DNA from: an uncultured Pseudomonadota bacterium
GTDB lineage: Bacteria > Pseudomonadota > Alphaproteobacteria > Rs-D84
Length of the DNA: 17,362 nucleotides
Direction: 5' to 3'
Assembly: GCA_945483255.1 (NCBI GenBank)
Contig: CALYRP010000004.1
Span: 1-17,362 of the forward strand
A model generated the notes under the pieces. It was not told where the DNA came from, did no database searches, and was given only the letters and a program-made list of their open reading frames with translations. The position numbers were made by a program, and so were the translations under genes. This document shows, piece after piece, positions 1-5,737 of this stretch (its first letter is position 1; each line of letters opens with the position of its first letter).

Positions 1-474
1 ACCAAAACGTGATGTATTCGCATGTGTTAACGCAATCGCAATTGCATCACTTTCATCCGGTGTTTTTGGATGTGCCGTTGGTAATAATATGGATAACATT
101 TTATATATTTGATCTTTATCCGCATGCCCCACACCAGTTAAAGCCTTTTTAACCTTGTTAGGTTCGTATTCAAACACCGGGATATTATTAATCGCGACAG
201 CCGTTATAGCAGCCGCACGCGCATGCCCCAACAACAAAGTTGTTTTTCCATTTTTATTAACAAAAATAACTTCGATACTGCATTCTGTTGGATTAAATTG
301 TTTGCACAATTCGTTAACACCATTAAATATAAAAGCCAGCCTTTCAGAAAAAGGTAATTTTGTTGGTGGCAAAATAACACCACTGGCAATATATTTACGC
401 ACACCACCTGCGATATCTATGATTGACCAACCTGTATGTAAAAGTCCCGGATCAATACCAATTATTCGTCTCAT
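1..474 (-). CDS. ruvC: Holliday junction resolvase RuvC, 3' end cut by window
   Basis: RuvC is the endonuclease that cuts Holliday junctions symmetrically after RuvAB branch migration. Reading the minus strand from the ATG at 474 gives 158 open codons to the window edge, with no stop; the family is usually about 160-175 residues, so only a few are missing. The protein begins MRRIIGIDPGLLHTGW, the typical RuvC start. All four acidic catalytic residues are visible: Asp8 (GIDPG), Glu68 (SIEVIF), Asp140 and Asp143 (TPDESDAIAIA). The start lies 4 nt after the DUF721 stop codon, so it is probably the third gene of an mltA-dciA-ruvC transcript. It is separated from ruvA (3242) by secB and yebC, and lies on the other strand, unlike the usual ruvCAB clusters. 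Identification is firm. Confidence 0.95.
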   Translation of the reverse strand, partial: MRRIIGIDPGLLHTGWSIIDIAGGVRKYIASGVILPPTKLPFSERLAFIFNGVNELCKQFNPTECSIEVIFVNKNGKTTLLLGHARAAAITAVAINNIPVFEYEPNKVKKALTGVGHADKDQIYKMLSILLPTAHPKTPDESDAIAIALTHANTSRFG

Positions 475-478
475 TTTT

Positions 479-814
479 TTATTTCCGTATCGTTATTTTA
501 CCAACCGCATCACGCCCATAATATTTATCAACAGATGTCTTTATTTCATCAACCTTGTATGACAATTCCAGCGCAAAAGCAGGCGACACAGGTCGCAACA
601 CAATATTAAACTTTTTATCCCGCGAAAGTTTGATTGCGACAACATTTGATATTTTTGAAATATCATCGCTAACTATTTTATTCCAATTATTTGCCAAATC
701 CGCATCCGAATTTCGCCCGCCAAACATTTCCATTAACCCGCCAAACGCCGCAGCCAATGTTTGTGGACGCGATTTTCTGATATCAAGATTTATCTTTTTA
801 TCTTGGTTTGACAT
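479..814 (-). CDS. dciA: DUF721 protein, DciA-like replicative helicase loader
   Basis: A 111-residue protein of the DUF721 family. Members of this family in many bacteria (DciA) bind the replicative helicase DnaB and help load it at the origin. The sequence shows the family pattern: a helical N-terminus (TLAAAFGGLMEMFGG), a central W..IV segment (LANNWNKIVSDDI), then a basic beta-strand region (FNIVLRPVSPAFALEL) and a C-terminal GKITIRK. The start at 814 is chosen because AAAGGA lies 8-9 nt upstream; a longer reading frame up to 901 would run deep into mltA and lacks such a site. The start overlaps the end of mltA by 17 nt, and ruvC follows after 4 nt, so translation is probably coupled. The DciA role is inferred from the family; the protein is short and weakly conserved. 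Confidence 0.8.
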   Translation of the reverse strand: MSNQDKKINLDIRKSRPQTLAAAFGGLMEMFGGRNSDADLANNWNKIVSDDISKISNVVAIKLSRDKKFNIVLRPVSPAFALELSYKVDEIKTSVDKYYGRDAVGKITIRK

Positions 815-1889
815 ATGTATATTCCTTTGGCATAAGGATAAACATTTGACCCTGGGCGTGTTGTCCGTGTGCAACACGGTAAGCTTCGTCCCCAGATCCA
901 AAGAATATGTCTGCGCGTATCCATCCCCTTATTGCACCACCCGTATCTTGGGCAATCATTAAACGATTAAAACTGCGCCCGTCAGATAATGAAGTATTTA
1001 TATATACCGGTAATCCCAATGTATAAATACTGTCATCCATGGCAACACTGCGAATTTTAGAAAGTGGTGTTCCCAATTTTCCGATAACACTGTGTTGCGG
1101 TGTTTCATAAAAATAAACATAGCGCGGATTATTATAGATTACTTCTTTTGCCAATGTTGGATTTTGTTTTAAATGCGACCAAACCGCATCTGCACTATAC
1201 CCACCGGCTGGTTTAATTCCACGTTCTTGTAATTGTGCGCCAATTGATTTAAACGGCATATCGTTCACTGCTGCAAAATTAAGTTTAACCATTGAACCAT
1301 CTTCCAATTTTAACATACCACTGCCTTGGATTTGCAGATTTTGCACATCTACGATATTTGCCCAATAAAGAACACGACCTATTTTTTTGTTAACAATATC
1401 GCGCTTTGAAACACCTTTGTAATTGGCGCCATTAATTGGCACACCCATAATTGGTTCGTTGCATTGGGCACTGCGCGTTCTGCAACCGTCTATCACAGGC
1501 GAATAATATCCGGTATAAGTTCCGGTTTTACCGCCTTTTTCATTGTAAACCTGGTATGGTTGGAAATGTGATTCAAACCATGCGCGCACAGTTTTTACAT
1601 CCGCAGATGCGCTTGGTAACATATTGCATTTTTCACGCAATAATTCTGGATCCGGGATTACGGCACCAGAATATTGAATCTTTGCTTTACAAGTATTACG
1701 GAATGCCTGCAGAGCATATCTGACATCGTCATCACGCCAACCAGGCAATGCCGCATAAGATACGGCGGTTAAATTAGATGGAATCTTGGAATCATCCCCA
1801 ACATGTGTTGGTGCGGACAAATCACATCCCGCCACCCCAAGAATCATAATAAAACCGCAAAAACGCACAAATTTATTAAATAATAACAT
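798..1889 (-). CDS. mltA: Membrane-bound lytic murein transglycosylase A
   Basis: MltA (glycoside hydrolase family 102) cleaves peptidoglycan between MurNAc and GlcNAc and forms 1,6-anhydro-MurNAc; it is a lipoprotein. The 363-residue product has a basic/hydrophobic leader and a lipobox GVAGC with Cys22. Family motifs follow in order: TGTYTGYYSP near 122-131, LQIQGSG near 185-191, NPRYVYFYE near 254-262, AQDTGGAIRG near 313-322, and RADIFFGSG near 325-333, where Asp327 is at the expected catalytic position. Length is normal. A strong GGGGGGAA lies just upstream of the ATG. It diverges from secB across 82 nt, a neighbourhood that I recall from other alphaproteobacteria. Its last codons overlap the DUF721 start. 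Identification is firm. Confidence 0.95.
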   Translation of the reverse strand: MLLFNKFVRFCGFIMILGVAGCDLSAPTHVGDDSKIPSNLTAVSYAALPGWRDDDVRYALQAFRNTCKAKIQYSGAVIPDPELLREKCNMLPSASADVKTVRAWFESHFQPYQVYNEKGGKTGTYTGYYSPVIDGCRTRSAQCNEPIMGVPINGANYKGVSKRDIVNKKIGRVLYWANIVDVQNLQIQGSGMLKLEDGSMVKLNFAAVNDMPFKSIGAQLQERGIKPAGGYSADAVWSHLKQNPTLAKEVIYNNPRYVYFYETPQHSVIGKLGTPLSKIRSVAMDDSIYTLGLPVYINTSLSDGRSFNRLMIAQDTGGAIRGWIRADIFFGSGDEAYRVAHGQHAQGQMFILMPKEYTYVKPR

Positions 1890-1906
1890 TTTAACATTCC
1901 CCCCAC

Positions 1907-1935
1907 TTGTAAAAATCGTTTCTTAATGCTATATT
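1907..1935 (+). promoter_or_regulatory. Putative sigma-70 promoter for secB
   Basis: TTGTAA (1907-1912) and TATATT (1930-1935) are separated by 17 nt, in the 82-nt gap between the divergent mltA and secB genes. The predicted transcript start is about 30 nt before the secB ATG. Found by eye only. Confidence 0.5.
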
Positions 1936-1971
1936 ATCATAAAACGATGGATAAAAAAAGGAGCAATCGTA

Positions 1972-2412
1972 ATGCCAAAGTTTAATATTATATCTCAATT
2001 CTTAAAAGACATATCATTTGAAAGCCCAAATGTCCCAGAATTATTCTTTAAACAAGAAAATTCCCAGGCAAAAATAGAAATTAACATCGATATTAATATC
2101 AAGGGCGCAGAAAACAACCTTTACATGGTCGATTTGATTACCAAGGTTCATTCTAAATTAGAACAAGGCGACAAAAGCATTTTCTTGATTGAATCAACAT
2201 ACACAGGAATGGTTCAATACGAAGAAAAAGACGAAGAAACAAAAAAGAGAACATTATTGATTGATGTCCCGACATTATTGTTCCCATCTGTTCGCGCAAT
2301 GGTTACAAGATTGACCGCCGAATCAGGATTTCCTGCATTCGTAATGCAACCTGTTGATTTCGCACAATTATACGAACAAAGACAGGCACAACAAAAACCT
2401 GCAAATCAATAA
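1972..2412 (+). CDS. secB: Protein-export chaperone SecB
   Basis: SecB is a homotetrameric cytoplasmic chaperone that keeps preproteins unfolded and hands them to SecA for export through SecYEG. The 146-residue product has the family length and pattern: an amphipathic N-terminus (QFLKDISFESPNVP), the alternating strand IEINIDINIK, then FLIESTYTGMVQ, and the conserved block LLFPSVRAMVTRLTAESGFP followed by QPVDFAQLYEQR. An AGGAG site sits 8 nt before the ATG. The C-terminal tail is Gln-rich and polar and lacks the clustered basic residues that some SecB proteins use to touch SecA. The gene is a single-gene transcript between its own promoter and the terminator at 2434-2456. Its clients could include the lipoproteins encoded nearby, but this is only inference. 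Confidence 0.95.
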   Translation: MPKFNIISQFLKDISFESPNVPELFFKQENSQAKIEINIDINIKGAENNLYMVDLITKVHSKLEQGDKSIFLIESTYTGMVQYEEKDEETKKRTLLIDVPTLLFPSVRAMVTRLTAESGFPAFVMQPVDFAQLYEQRQAQQKPANQ

Positions 2413-2433
2413 AAGATTTTGGTTAAAAAAAAT

Positions 2434-2456
2434 ACCGGCAAATGCCGGTGTTTTTT
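2434..2456. terminator. Bidirectional intrinsic terminator between secB and yebC
   Basis: The stem ACCGGCA/TGCCGGT (2434-2440 with 2443-2449) is followed on the plus strand by TTTTTT and preceded by an A-run, so it has a T-run in both directions. It lies between the convergent secB and yebC stop codons. Confidence 0.85.
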
Positions 2457-2474
2457 ATATTAACAGCACACTGA

Positions 2475-3191
2475 TTATGCCGCGGCTGTGAACACTTTCT
2501 GAACATCATCATTATCGTCCAGCGCATCAACCAATTTTTCAATTTTGGCGTATGCTTCATCATCTAAATCGACCGGCATATTTGGAACCCATGTGATTTC
2601 TGCATTTTCAGGTTCGCCCAATTTATCAGCCAATGCCTTTTGAATATTCATGAAATTATCAGGTTTTGTTGTGATGATAAAACCTTCTTCAGATGTTTCC
2701 AGGTTATCTGCATCAACTTCCATAACCAATTCCATCATTTCGTCTTCTGTTTTACCGATGGATGCAGGATACATAATTTGACCAACATGCGAGAACATGA
2801 ATACAACAGAACCTTCTTCGCCCATATTGCCACCGTTTTTGGCAAAAATATTACGAATTTCAGGAACCGTGCGGCGCGGATTATCAGTAAGTGCTTCTAC
2901 AATAACAGGAACCGCATTTGGACCATAGCCTTCGTAACGAACGGCAACAAAGTTATCAGTGTTTGTACCCGACGCCTTTTCAATTGCGCGTTTAATGTTA
3001 TCGTTAGGCATAGAAGCCTTGCGTGCCTGTAAAATTGCCAAACGCAATCTTGGGTTGTTATCTGGATTTTTATCACCCAATTTTGCCGCCATAGTTATTT
3101 CACGTGCCAGTTTTGTAAACAAACCGCTGCGTGCCGCATCAACCAATCCTTTTTTGTGTTGGATGTTGTGCCATTTACTGTGTCCACTCAT
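2475..3191 (-). CDS. yebC: YebC/TACO1-family translation/regulatory protein
   Basis: A 238-residue member of the YebC/PmpR/TACO1 family. Bacterial members were long annotated as transcriptional regulators; more recent work links the family to translation of difficult (for example proline-rich) stretches on the ribosome. The family signature opens the protein (MSGHSKWHNIQHKKG, residues 1-15), followed by FTKLAREITMAAKLG, NPRLRLAILQARKASMPNDN and YEGYGPNAVPVIVEALTDN. The C-terminus is acidic (DALDDNDDVQKVF), as is usual. A weak AAAGG site lies before the ATG. In many proteobacteria yebC sits directly upstream of ruvC; here it is on its own, diverging from ruvA across 50 nt. The precise role in this organism cannot be read from sequence. 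Confidence 0.93.
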   Translation of the reverse strand: MSGHSKWHNIQHKKGLVDAARSGLFTKLAREITMAAKLGDKNPDNNPRLRLAILQARKASMPNDNIKRAIEKASGTNTDNFVAVRYEGYGPNAVPVIVEALTDNPRRTVPEIRNIFAKNGGNMGEEGSVVFMFSHVGQIMYPASIGKTEDEMMELVMEVDADNLETSEEGFIITTKPDNFMNIQKALADKLGEPENAEITWVPNMPVDLDDEAYAKIEKLVDALDDNDDVQKVFTAAA

Positions 3192-3193
3192 AT

Positions 3194-3222
3194 TTGACCT
3201 TTTGATTTAATTATATTAAAAT
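3194..3222 (+). promoter_or_regulatory. Putative sigma-70 promoter for ruvA-mnmE
   Basis: TTGACC (3194-3199) and TAAAAT (3217-3222) are separated by 17 nt, in the 50-nt gap between yebC and ruvA. On the opposite strand a TATAAT (3215-3210) could serve as the -10 box for yebC, so the two divergent promoters would overlap. The yebC -35 box is not clear. Confidence 0.55.
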
Positions 3223-3241
3223 TACACCAAAAGGATAACAA

Positions 3242-3814
3242 ATGATTGGAAAATTGCAAGGTGTAATTGATTATATTGGCGACGGATTCGTTATTTTAAT
3301 GGCTGGGCCGGTTGGATATAAAGTATATACGCCTGAAATATTGTCATTAAAATCAACAGTCGCGCTTTGGATTGAAACGGTTGTCCGCGAAGATTCTATC
3401 CGTTTGTTTGGGTTTTCCAGTATTGCCGGACAAAACCTGTTTAATCAATTAACAACCGTATCTGGTGTTGGACCAAAGGTTGCATTGGCAATTATGGGGA
3501 CAATAAAAACAGATACATTAATGTCTGCAATCGCAACCGGGGATGCCAAGACTATTGCGACTGCACCAGGTGTTGGTAAAAAGGTTGCCGAAAAAATCAT
3601 TGTTGAATTAAAGAATAAAATGGGCGGCGCATCATTTGATTTTGGTGGTGATATTAACGCGGGCGCCCTGCCCGATTTATTGGCAGCATTGGAATCTTTG
3701 GGATATCGCCGTATGGATATTATCGATATGGCACAAAAATTGGTATCACAAAACCCAGGTGCCGATGTATCAAAACTGGTCCCATTGGCATTGAAAGAAA
3801 TCAGCGGTAAATAA
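3242..3814 (+). CDS. ruvA: Holliday junction branch-migration protein RuvA
   Basis: RuvA binds the four-way junction as a tetramer and recruits the RuvB motor. The 190-residue protein has the three family regions: an OB-fold (about 1-62, MIGKLQGVIDYIG through VREDSIRLFGF), two helix-hairpin-helix motifs (VSGVGPKVAL at 73-82 and APGVGKKVAEKI at 108-119), and a C-terminal RuvB-contacting domain (about 143-190, LLAALESLGYRRMDI). AAGGA lies 6-7 nt upstream of the ATG. mnmE starts 2 nt after the stop codon, so the two are probably cotranscribed. ruvB would normally follow ruvA but is not found here, and ruvC is on the opposite strand at 1-474. Confidence 0.97.
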   Translation: MIGKLQGVIDYIGDGFVILMAGPVGYKVYTPEILSLKSTVALWIETVVREDSIRLFGFSSIAGQNLFNQLTTVSGVGPKVALAIMGTIKTDTLMSAIATGDAKTIATAPGVGKKVAEKIIVELKNKMGGASFDFGGDINAGALPDLLAALESLGYRRMDIIDMAQKLVSQNPGADVSKLVPLALKEISGK

Positions 3815-3816
3815 TT

Positions 3817-5112
3817 ATGAATAATAACGATACGATTTTTGCCCTGTCATCTGCGCCTGGAAAATCAGGTGTTGCGGTTATACGCGTATCTGGGGACGAT
3901 TTATCATCACTTTTTAAACGCATTATAAACAAAGATAAATTTGATGTTCGGCACGCATATTTTACTAATTTCAAAGATAACAATGGCGACTTAATCGATC
4001 AATGTGTTGCGACTTTTTTTGCAGGACCTAATTCATTTACTGGAACCGATATAATTGAAATATATTCACATGGTGCACCGGCGGTTATTGATAAAATCTT
4101 TGATTTTTTACGCGGATTTAATGCACGTATCGCAACACGTGGTGAATTTTCACGCCGTGCATTTTATAATAATAAAATGGATTTAACCGATGTTGACGGA
4201 CTTATCGCGTTGCTTGATGCCCAAACCGATAAACAGCGTCAAAGCGCTTTAAAATCATTAACCGGAAATGATGCAAAAATTTACACAAATTGGCGAAATC
4301 AAATGATTGAAATATCAGCCTATGCGGCGGCAATCCTGGATTATGATTCGGACGATTTGCCGGTGGACATTGATAAAAAAATCATTAATAAAACACATGA
4401 TTTATTAAATGAATTACACGAAAACATAAATGGTTATCGTGCATCACGCGCAATAAGAAATGGTTTTAATATCGCCCTTGTCGGTGAAACAAATGTTGGC
4501 AAATCATCAATATTTAATAAACTGGTTGGATCAAATCGTGCAATAGTTTCCGATATTGCCGGCACAACACGTGATGTTGTATCCGCACAAATAGATATTG
4601 ATGGATATCTGATAAATCTTTCCGATACAGCTGGGATTCGCGATGCGACCGATGAAATTGAAAAGATTGGAATCGAACGCACACATAACGAAATTGAAAA
4701 TGCTGATCTGGTTTTATATGTTTATAACAATATTCCAAATGAAATAAAATCGGATGGAATTACGGTTATAAATAAATCTGATTTATTAAACGATACATCA
4801 AAAAAAGATGTTATTTATACATCGGTAAAAAATAATACCGGATTTGATGAATTAATAAATGCGATTAAAGATAAAATGCACGAATTGATGGCAGGCTCTG
4901 AATCACGAATTGCAATTAATGAACGCACATACGAATTATTAAATGATGCAATTAACGAAATGGAAAACGCGGTTAATAAATACGATGGCAATTATGATAT
5001 ATTTGCCGAACACATACGACGTGCCGCCGATGCGATTGGAAGAATATTAGGCACAATAACAACATCTGAAATCGCCGACGCCACATTTTCAAGATTGTGT
5101 TTAGGGAAATAG
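3817..5112 (+). CDS. mnmE: tRNA modification GTPase MnmE
   Basis: MnmE with MnmG makes the cmnm5 modification at U34 of several tRNAs, using a folate one-carbon unit and GTP hydrolysis. The 431-residue protein has the N-terminal folate-binding/dimerisation domain (about 1-120), a helical domain, and an inserted G domain: G1 GETNVGKS (223-230), G2 GTTRD (249-253), G3 DTAG (270-273), G4 NKSD (319-322). It ends in CLGK with the catalytic Cys428. Length is slightly below the usual 440-455. The start is 2 nt after ruvA with no strong ribosome site, suggesting coupled translation. The last 16 codons and stop are repeated at 5572-5623 beyond an inserted DUF559 cassette; the reading frame itself remains intact. 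Confidence 0.97.
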   Translation: MNNNDTIFALSSAPGKSGVAVIRVSGDDLSSLFKRIINKDKFDVRHAYFTNFKDNNGDLIDQCVATFFAGPNSFTGTDIIEIYSHGAPAVIDKIFDFLRGFNARIATRGEFSRRAFYNNKMDLTDVDGLIALLDAQTDKQRQSALKSLTGNDAKIYTNWRNQMIEISAYAAAILDYDSDDLPVDIDKKIINKTHDLLNELHENINGYRASRAIRNGFNIALVGETNVGKSSIFNKLVGSNRAIVSDIAGTTRDVVSAQIDIDGYLINLSDTAGIRDATDEIEKIGIERTHNEIENADLVLYVYNNIPNEIKSDGITVINKSDLLNDTSKKDVIYTSVKNNTGFDELINAIKDKMHELMAGSESRIAINERTYELLNDAINEMENAVNKYDGNYDIFAEHIRRAADAIGRILGTITTSEIADATFSRLCLGK

Positions 5113-5115
5113 TAA
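5064..5115 (+). repeat. Direct repeat copy 1: 3' end of mnmE
   Basis: These 52 nt, from ATCTGAAATCGCCGA to the tandem stops TAGTAA, are the end of mnmE. They match 5572-5623 at 48 of 52 positions by hand alignment. The four differences are adjacent (CGCC here, TATA in copy 2). The match may extend 6 nt further upstream with two more C/T differences. Confidence 0.93.
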
Positions 5116-5159
5116 TTCCCCGCCCGGGGCGGGGTGGCGCGAAGCGACGGGGAGGGTTG
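5115..5159 (+). repeat. Left inverted terminal repeat of DUF559 cassette
   Basis: It begins ATTCCCCGCCC and ends GGGTTG. The first 23 nt match the reverse complement of the right repeat at 22 positions, and a second block ACGGGGnGGGTTG matches at 12 of 13. The middle differs. It contains two self-complementary hairpins: CCCCGCCC/GGGCGGGG around one base, and CGC-GAA-GCG. Confidence 0.88.
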
Positions 5160-5164
5160 AAAAA

Positions 5165-5512
5165 ATGTATTCATACAACAAACAACTTAAATCTTTATCA
5201 CGCGCAAATCGCAAAGCTGGCAATTTGTCCGAAGTATTACTTTGGCAAGAATTACAAAAATCTAAATTAGGTGTGCGTTTTACACGACAAAAACCAATTG
5301 GGAATTATATCGCAGATTTTTATTGTCGCGAAAAGAAAATGGTTATTGAAATTGATGGTTGGTCACATGATGATAAATACGAATACGATAAAGAACGCGA
5401 TGAATATATGAAATCTTTGGGCATACATGTTCTAAGAATATCAGACAAAGATGTAAAACAAGACATGTCAAATATCTTAATCTGGATAAAACATAATATT
5501 GATAATTTATGA
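5165..5512 (+). CDS. DUF559 (Vsr-fold) endonuclease
   Basis: A 115-residue protein of the DUF559 family, which shares the restriction-endonuclease-like fold of very short patch repair (Vsr) nucleases. Visible family pattern: LSEVLLWQELQKSKLGVRF near 21-39, RQKPIGNYIADFYC (41-54) with Asp51 at the expected metal site, MVIEIDGWSH (59-68) with Glu62, Asp64 and His68, then D...RDEYMKSLGIHVLRI (75-92). The frame is full length for the family and ends in TGA. Its ribosome site GGAGGG (5151-5156) lies inside the left terminal repeat. The DNA target and in vivo role are unknown; a nicking or double-strand-cutting nuclease that helps its own cassette spread is one inference, a degenerate repair nuclease another. 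Confidence 0.9.
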   Translation: MYSYNKQLKSLSRANRKAGNLSEVLLWQELQKSKLGVRFTRQKPIGNYIADFYCREKKMVIEIDGWSHDDKYEYDKERDEYMKSLGIHVLRISDKDVKQDMSNILIWIKHNIDNL

Positions 5513-5518
5513 ATAATC

Positions 5519-5568
5519 CAACCCGCCCCGTCTTGCTGACGCAATCCACCCCGCCCTGGGCGGGGAAT
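5519..5568 (-). repeat. Right inverted terminal repeat of DUF559 cassette
   Basis: The reverse complement starts ATTCCCCGCCCAGGGCGGGG and ends ACGGGGCGGGTTG, matching the left repeat. It contains a CCCCGCCC/GGGCGGGG hairpin around one base and a second hairpin TTGC-TGAC-GCAA where the left repeat has CGC-GAA-GCG. So the hairpin shape is kept while its sequence differs. Confidence 0.88.
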
Positions 5569-5571
5569 AAT

Positions 5572-5623
5572 ATCTGAAATCGCCGATATAACATTTTCAA
5601 GATTGTGTTTAGGGAAATAGTAA
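5572..5623 (+). repeat. Direct repeat copy 2: duplicated 3' end of mnmE
   Basis: This copy would encode SEIADITFSRLCLGK followed by TAG TAA, against SEIADATFSRLCLGK in mnmE. It has no start and is not part of a gene now. Because the terminator at 5636 follows directly, this copy probably marks the ancestral end of the mnmE transcript. Confidence 0.93.
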
Positions 5624-5635
5624 AAAGAAAAAAAC

Positions 5636-5661
5636 ACCGCCCATTTGGGCGGTATTTTTTT
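5636..5661. terminator. Bidirectional intrinsic terminator
   Basis: Stem ACCGCCC/GGGCGGT (5636-5642 with 5647-5653), loop ATTT, then a T-run at 5655-5661. An A-rich stretch upstream gives a T-run on the minus strand too. It can end both the ruvA-mnmE-DUF559 transcript and the convergent ligase operon. Confidence 0.88.
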
Positions 5662-5733
5662 GCTCGCACGGCACAATTTGTGCCGGCTGCGCGTATAACG
5701 TAACGATTACACTGCACTTCGTTTGTGTAATCT
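5662..5733. repeat. Hairpin-rich intergenic repeat
   Basis: Two hairpins lie between the terminator and the third ligase gene: CGGCACAA-T-TTGTGCCG (5669-5685) and GATTACAC/GTGTAATC (5705-5712 with 5725-5732). The loop of the second carries ACTTCGTTT, the complement of AAACGAAGT. Both elements recur after the tRNA genes (17100-17336) in the same relative order when read on this minus strand, separated by a GCGCA-containing spacer. Function unknown; an RNA or DNA structural element is likely. Confidence 0.6.
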
Positions 5734-5737
5734 ACTT

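Larger units (their letters stand above)
5115..5571 (+). mobile_element. Small DUF559 endonuclease cassette with inverted terminal repeats
   Basis: A compact GC-flanked insertion directly after the mnmE stop codons. It consists of a left inverted repeat (5115-5159), a DUF559 endonuclease gene (5165-5512) and a right inverted repeat (5519-5568), with almost no spare DNA. It is bracketed by the two copies of the mnmE 3' end. The GC-rich ends contrast sharply with the AT-rich surroundings, which suggests transfer. I recall similar GGGGTGGCGCG...ACGGGG palindromes next to DUF559 genes in other bacteria, but cannot verify it here. No transposase is encoded. Mobility is inferred from the layout. 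Confidence 0.7.

Noticed and set aside
155..562. Plus-strand open frame opposite ruvC
   Set aside because: It lies on the complement of a clear RuvC gene with all catalytic residues and has no recognisable family pattern.
5661..5669. Nine bases TGCTCGCAC after the terminator identical to the acceptor end of tRNA-Gly (16926-16934)
   Set aside because: It is tempting beside the tRNA-Tyr end copies, but nine bases can match by chance in 17 kb and the match ends before the CCA. Not counted as an att site.
5320..5717. Two minus-strand open frames across the DUF559 cassette
   Set aside because: They run through the terminal repeat and the terminator, overlap the DUF559 gene, and look like no known protein.
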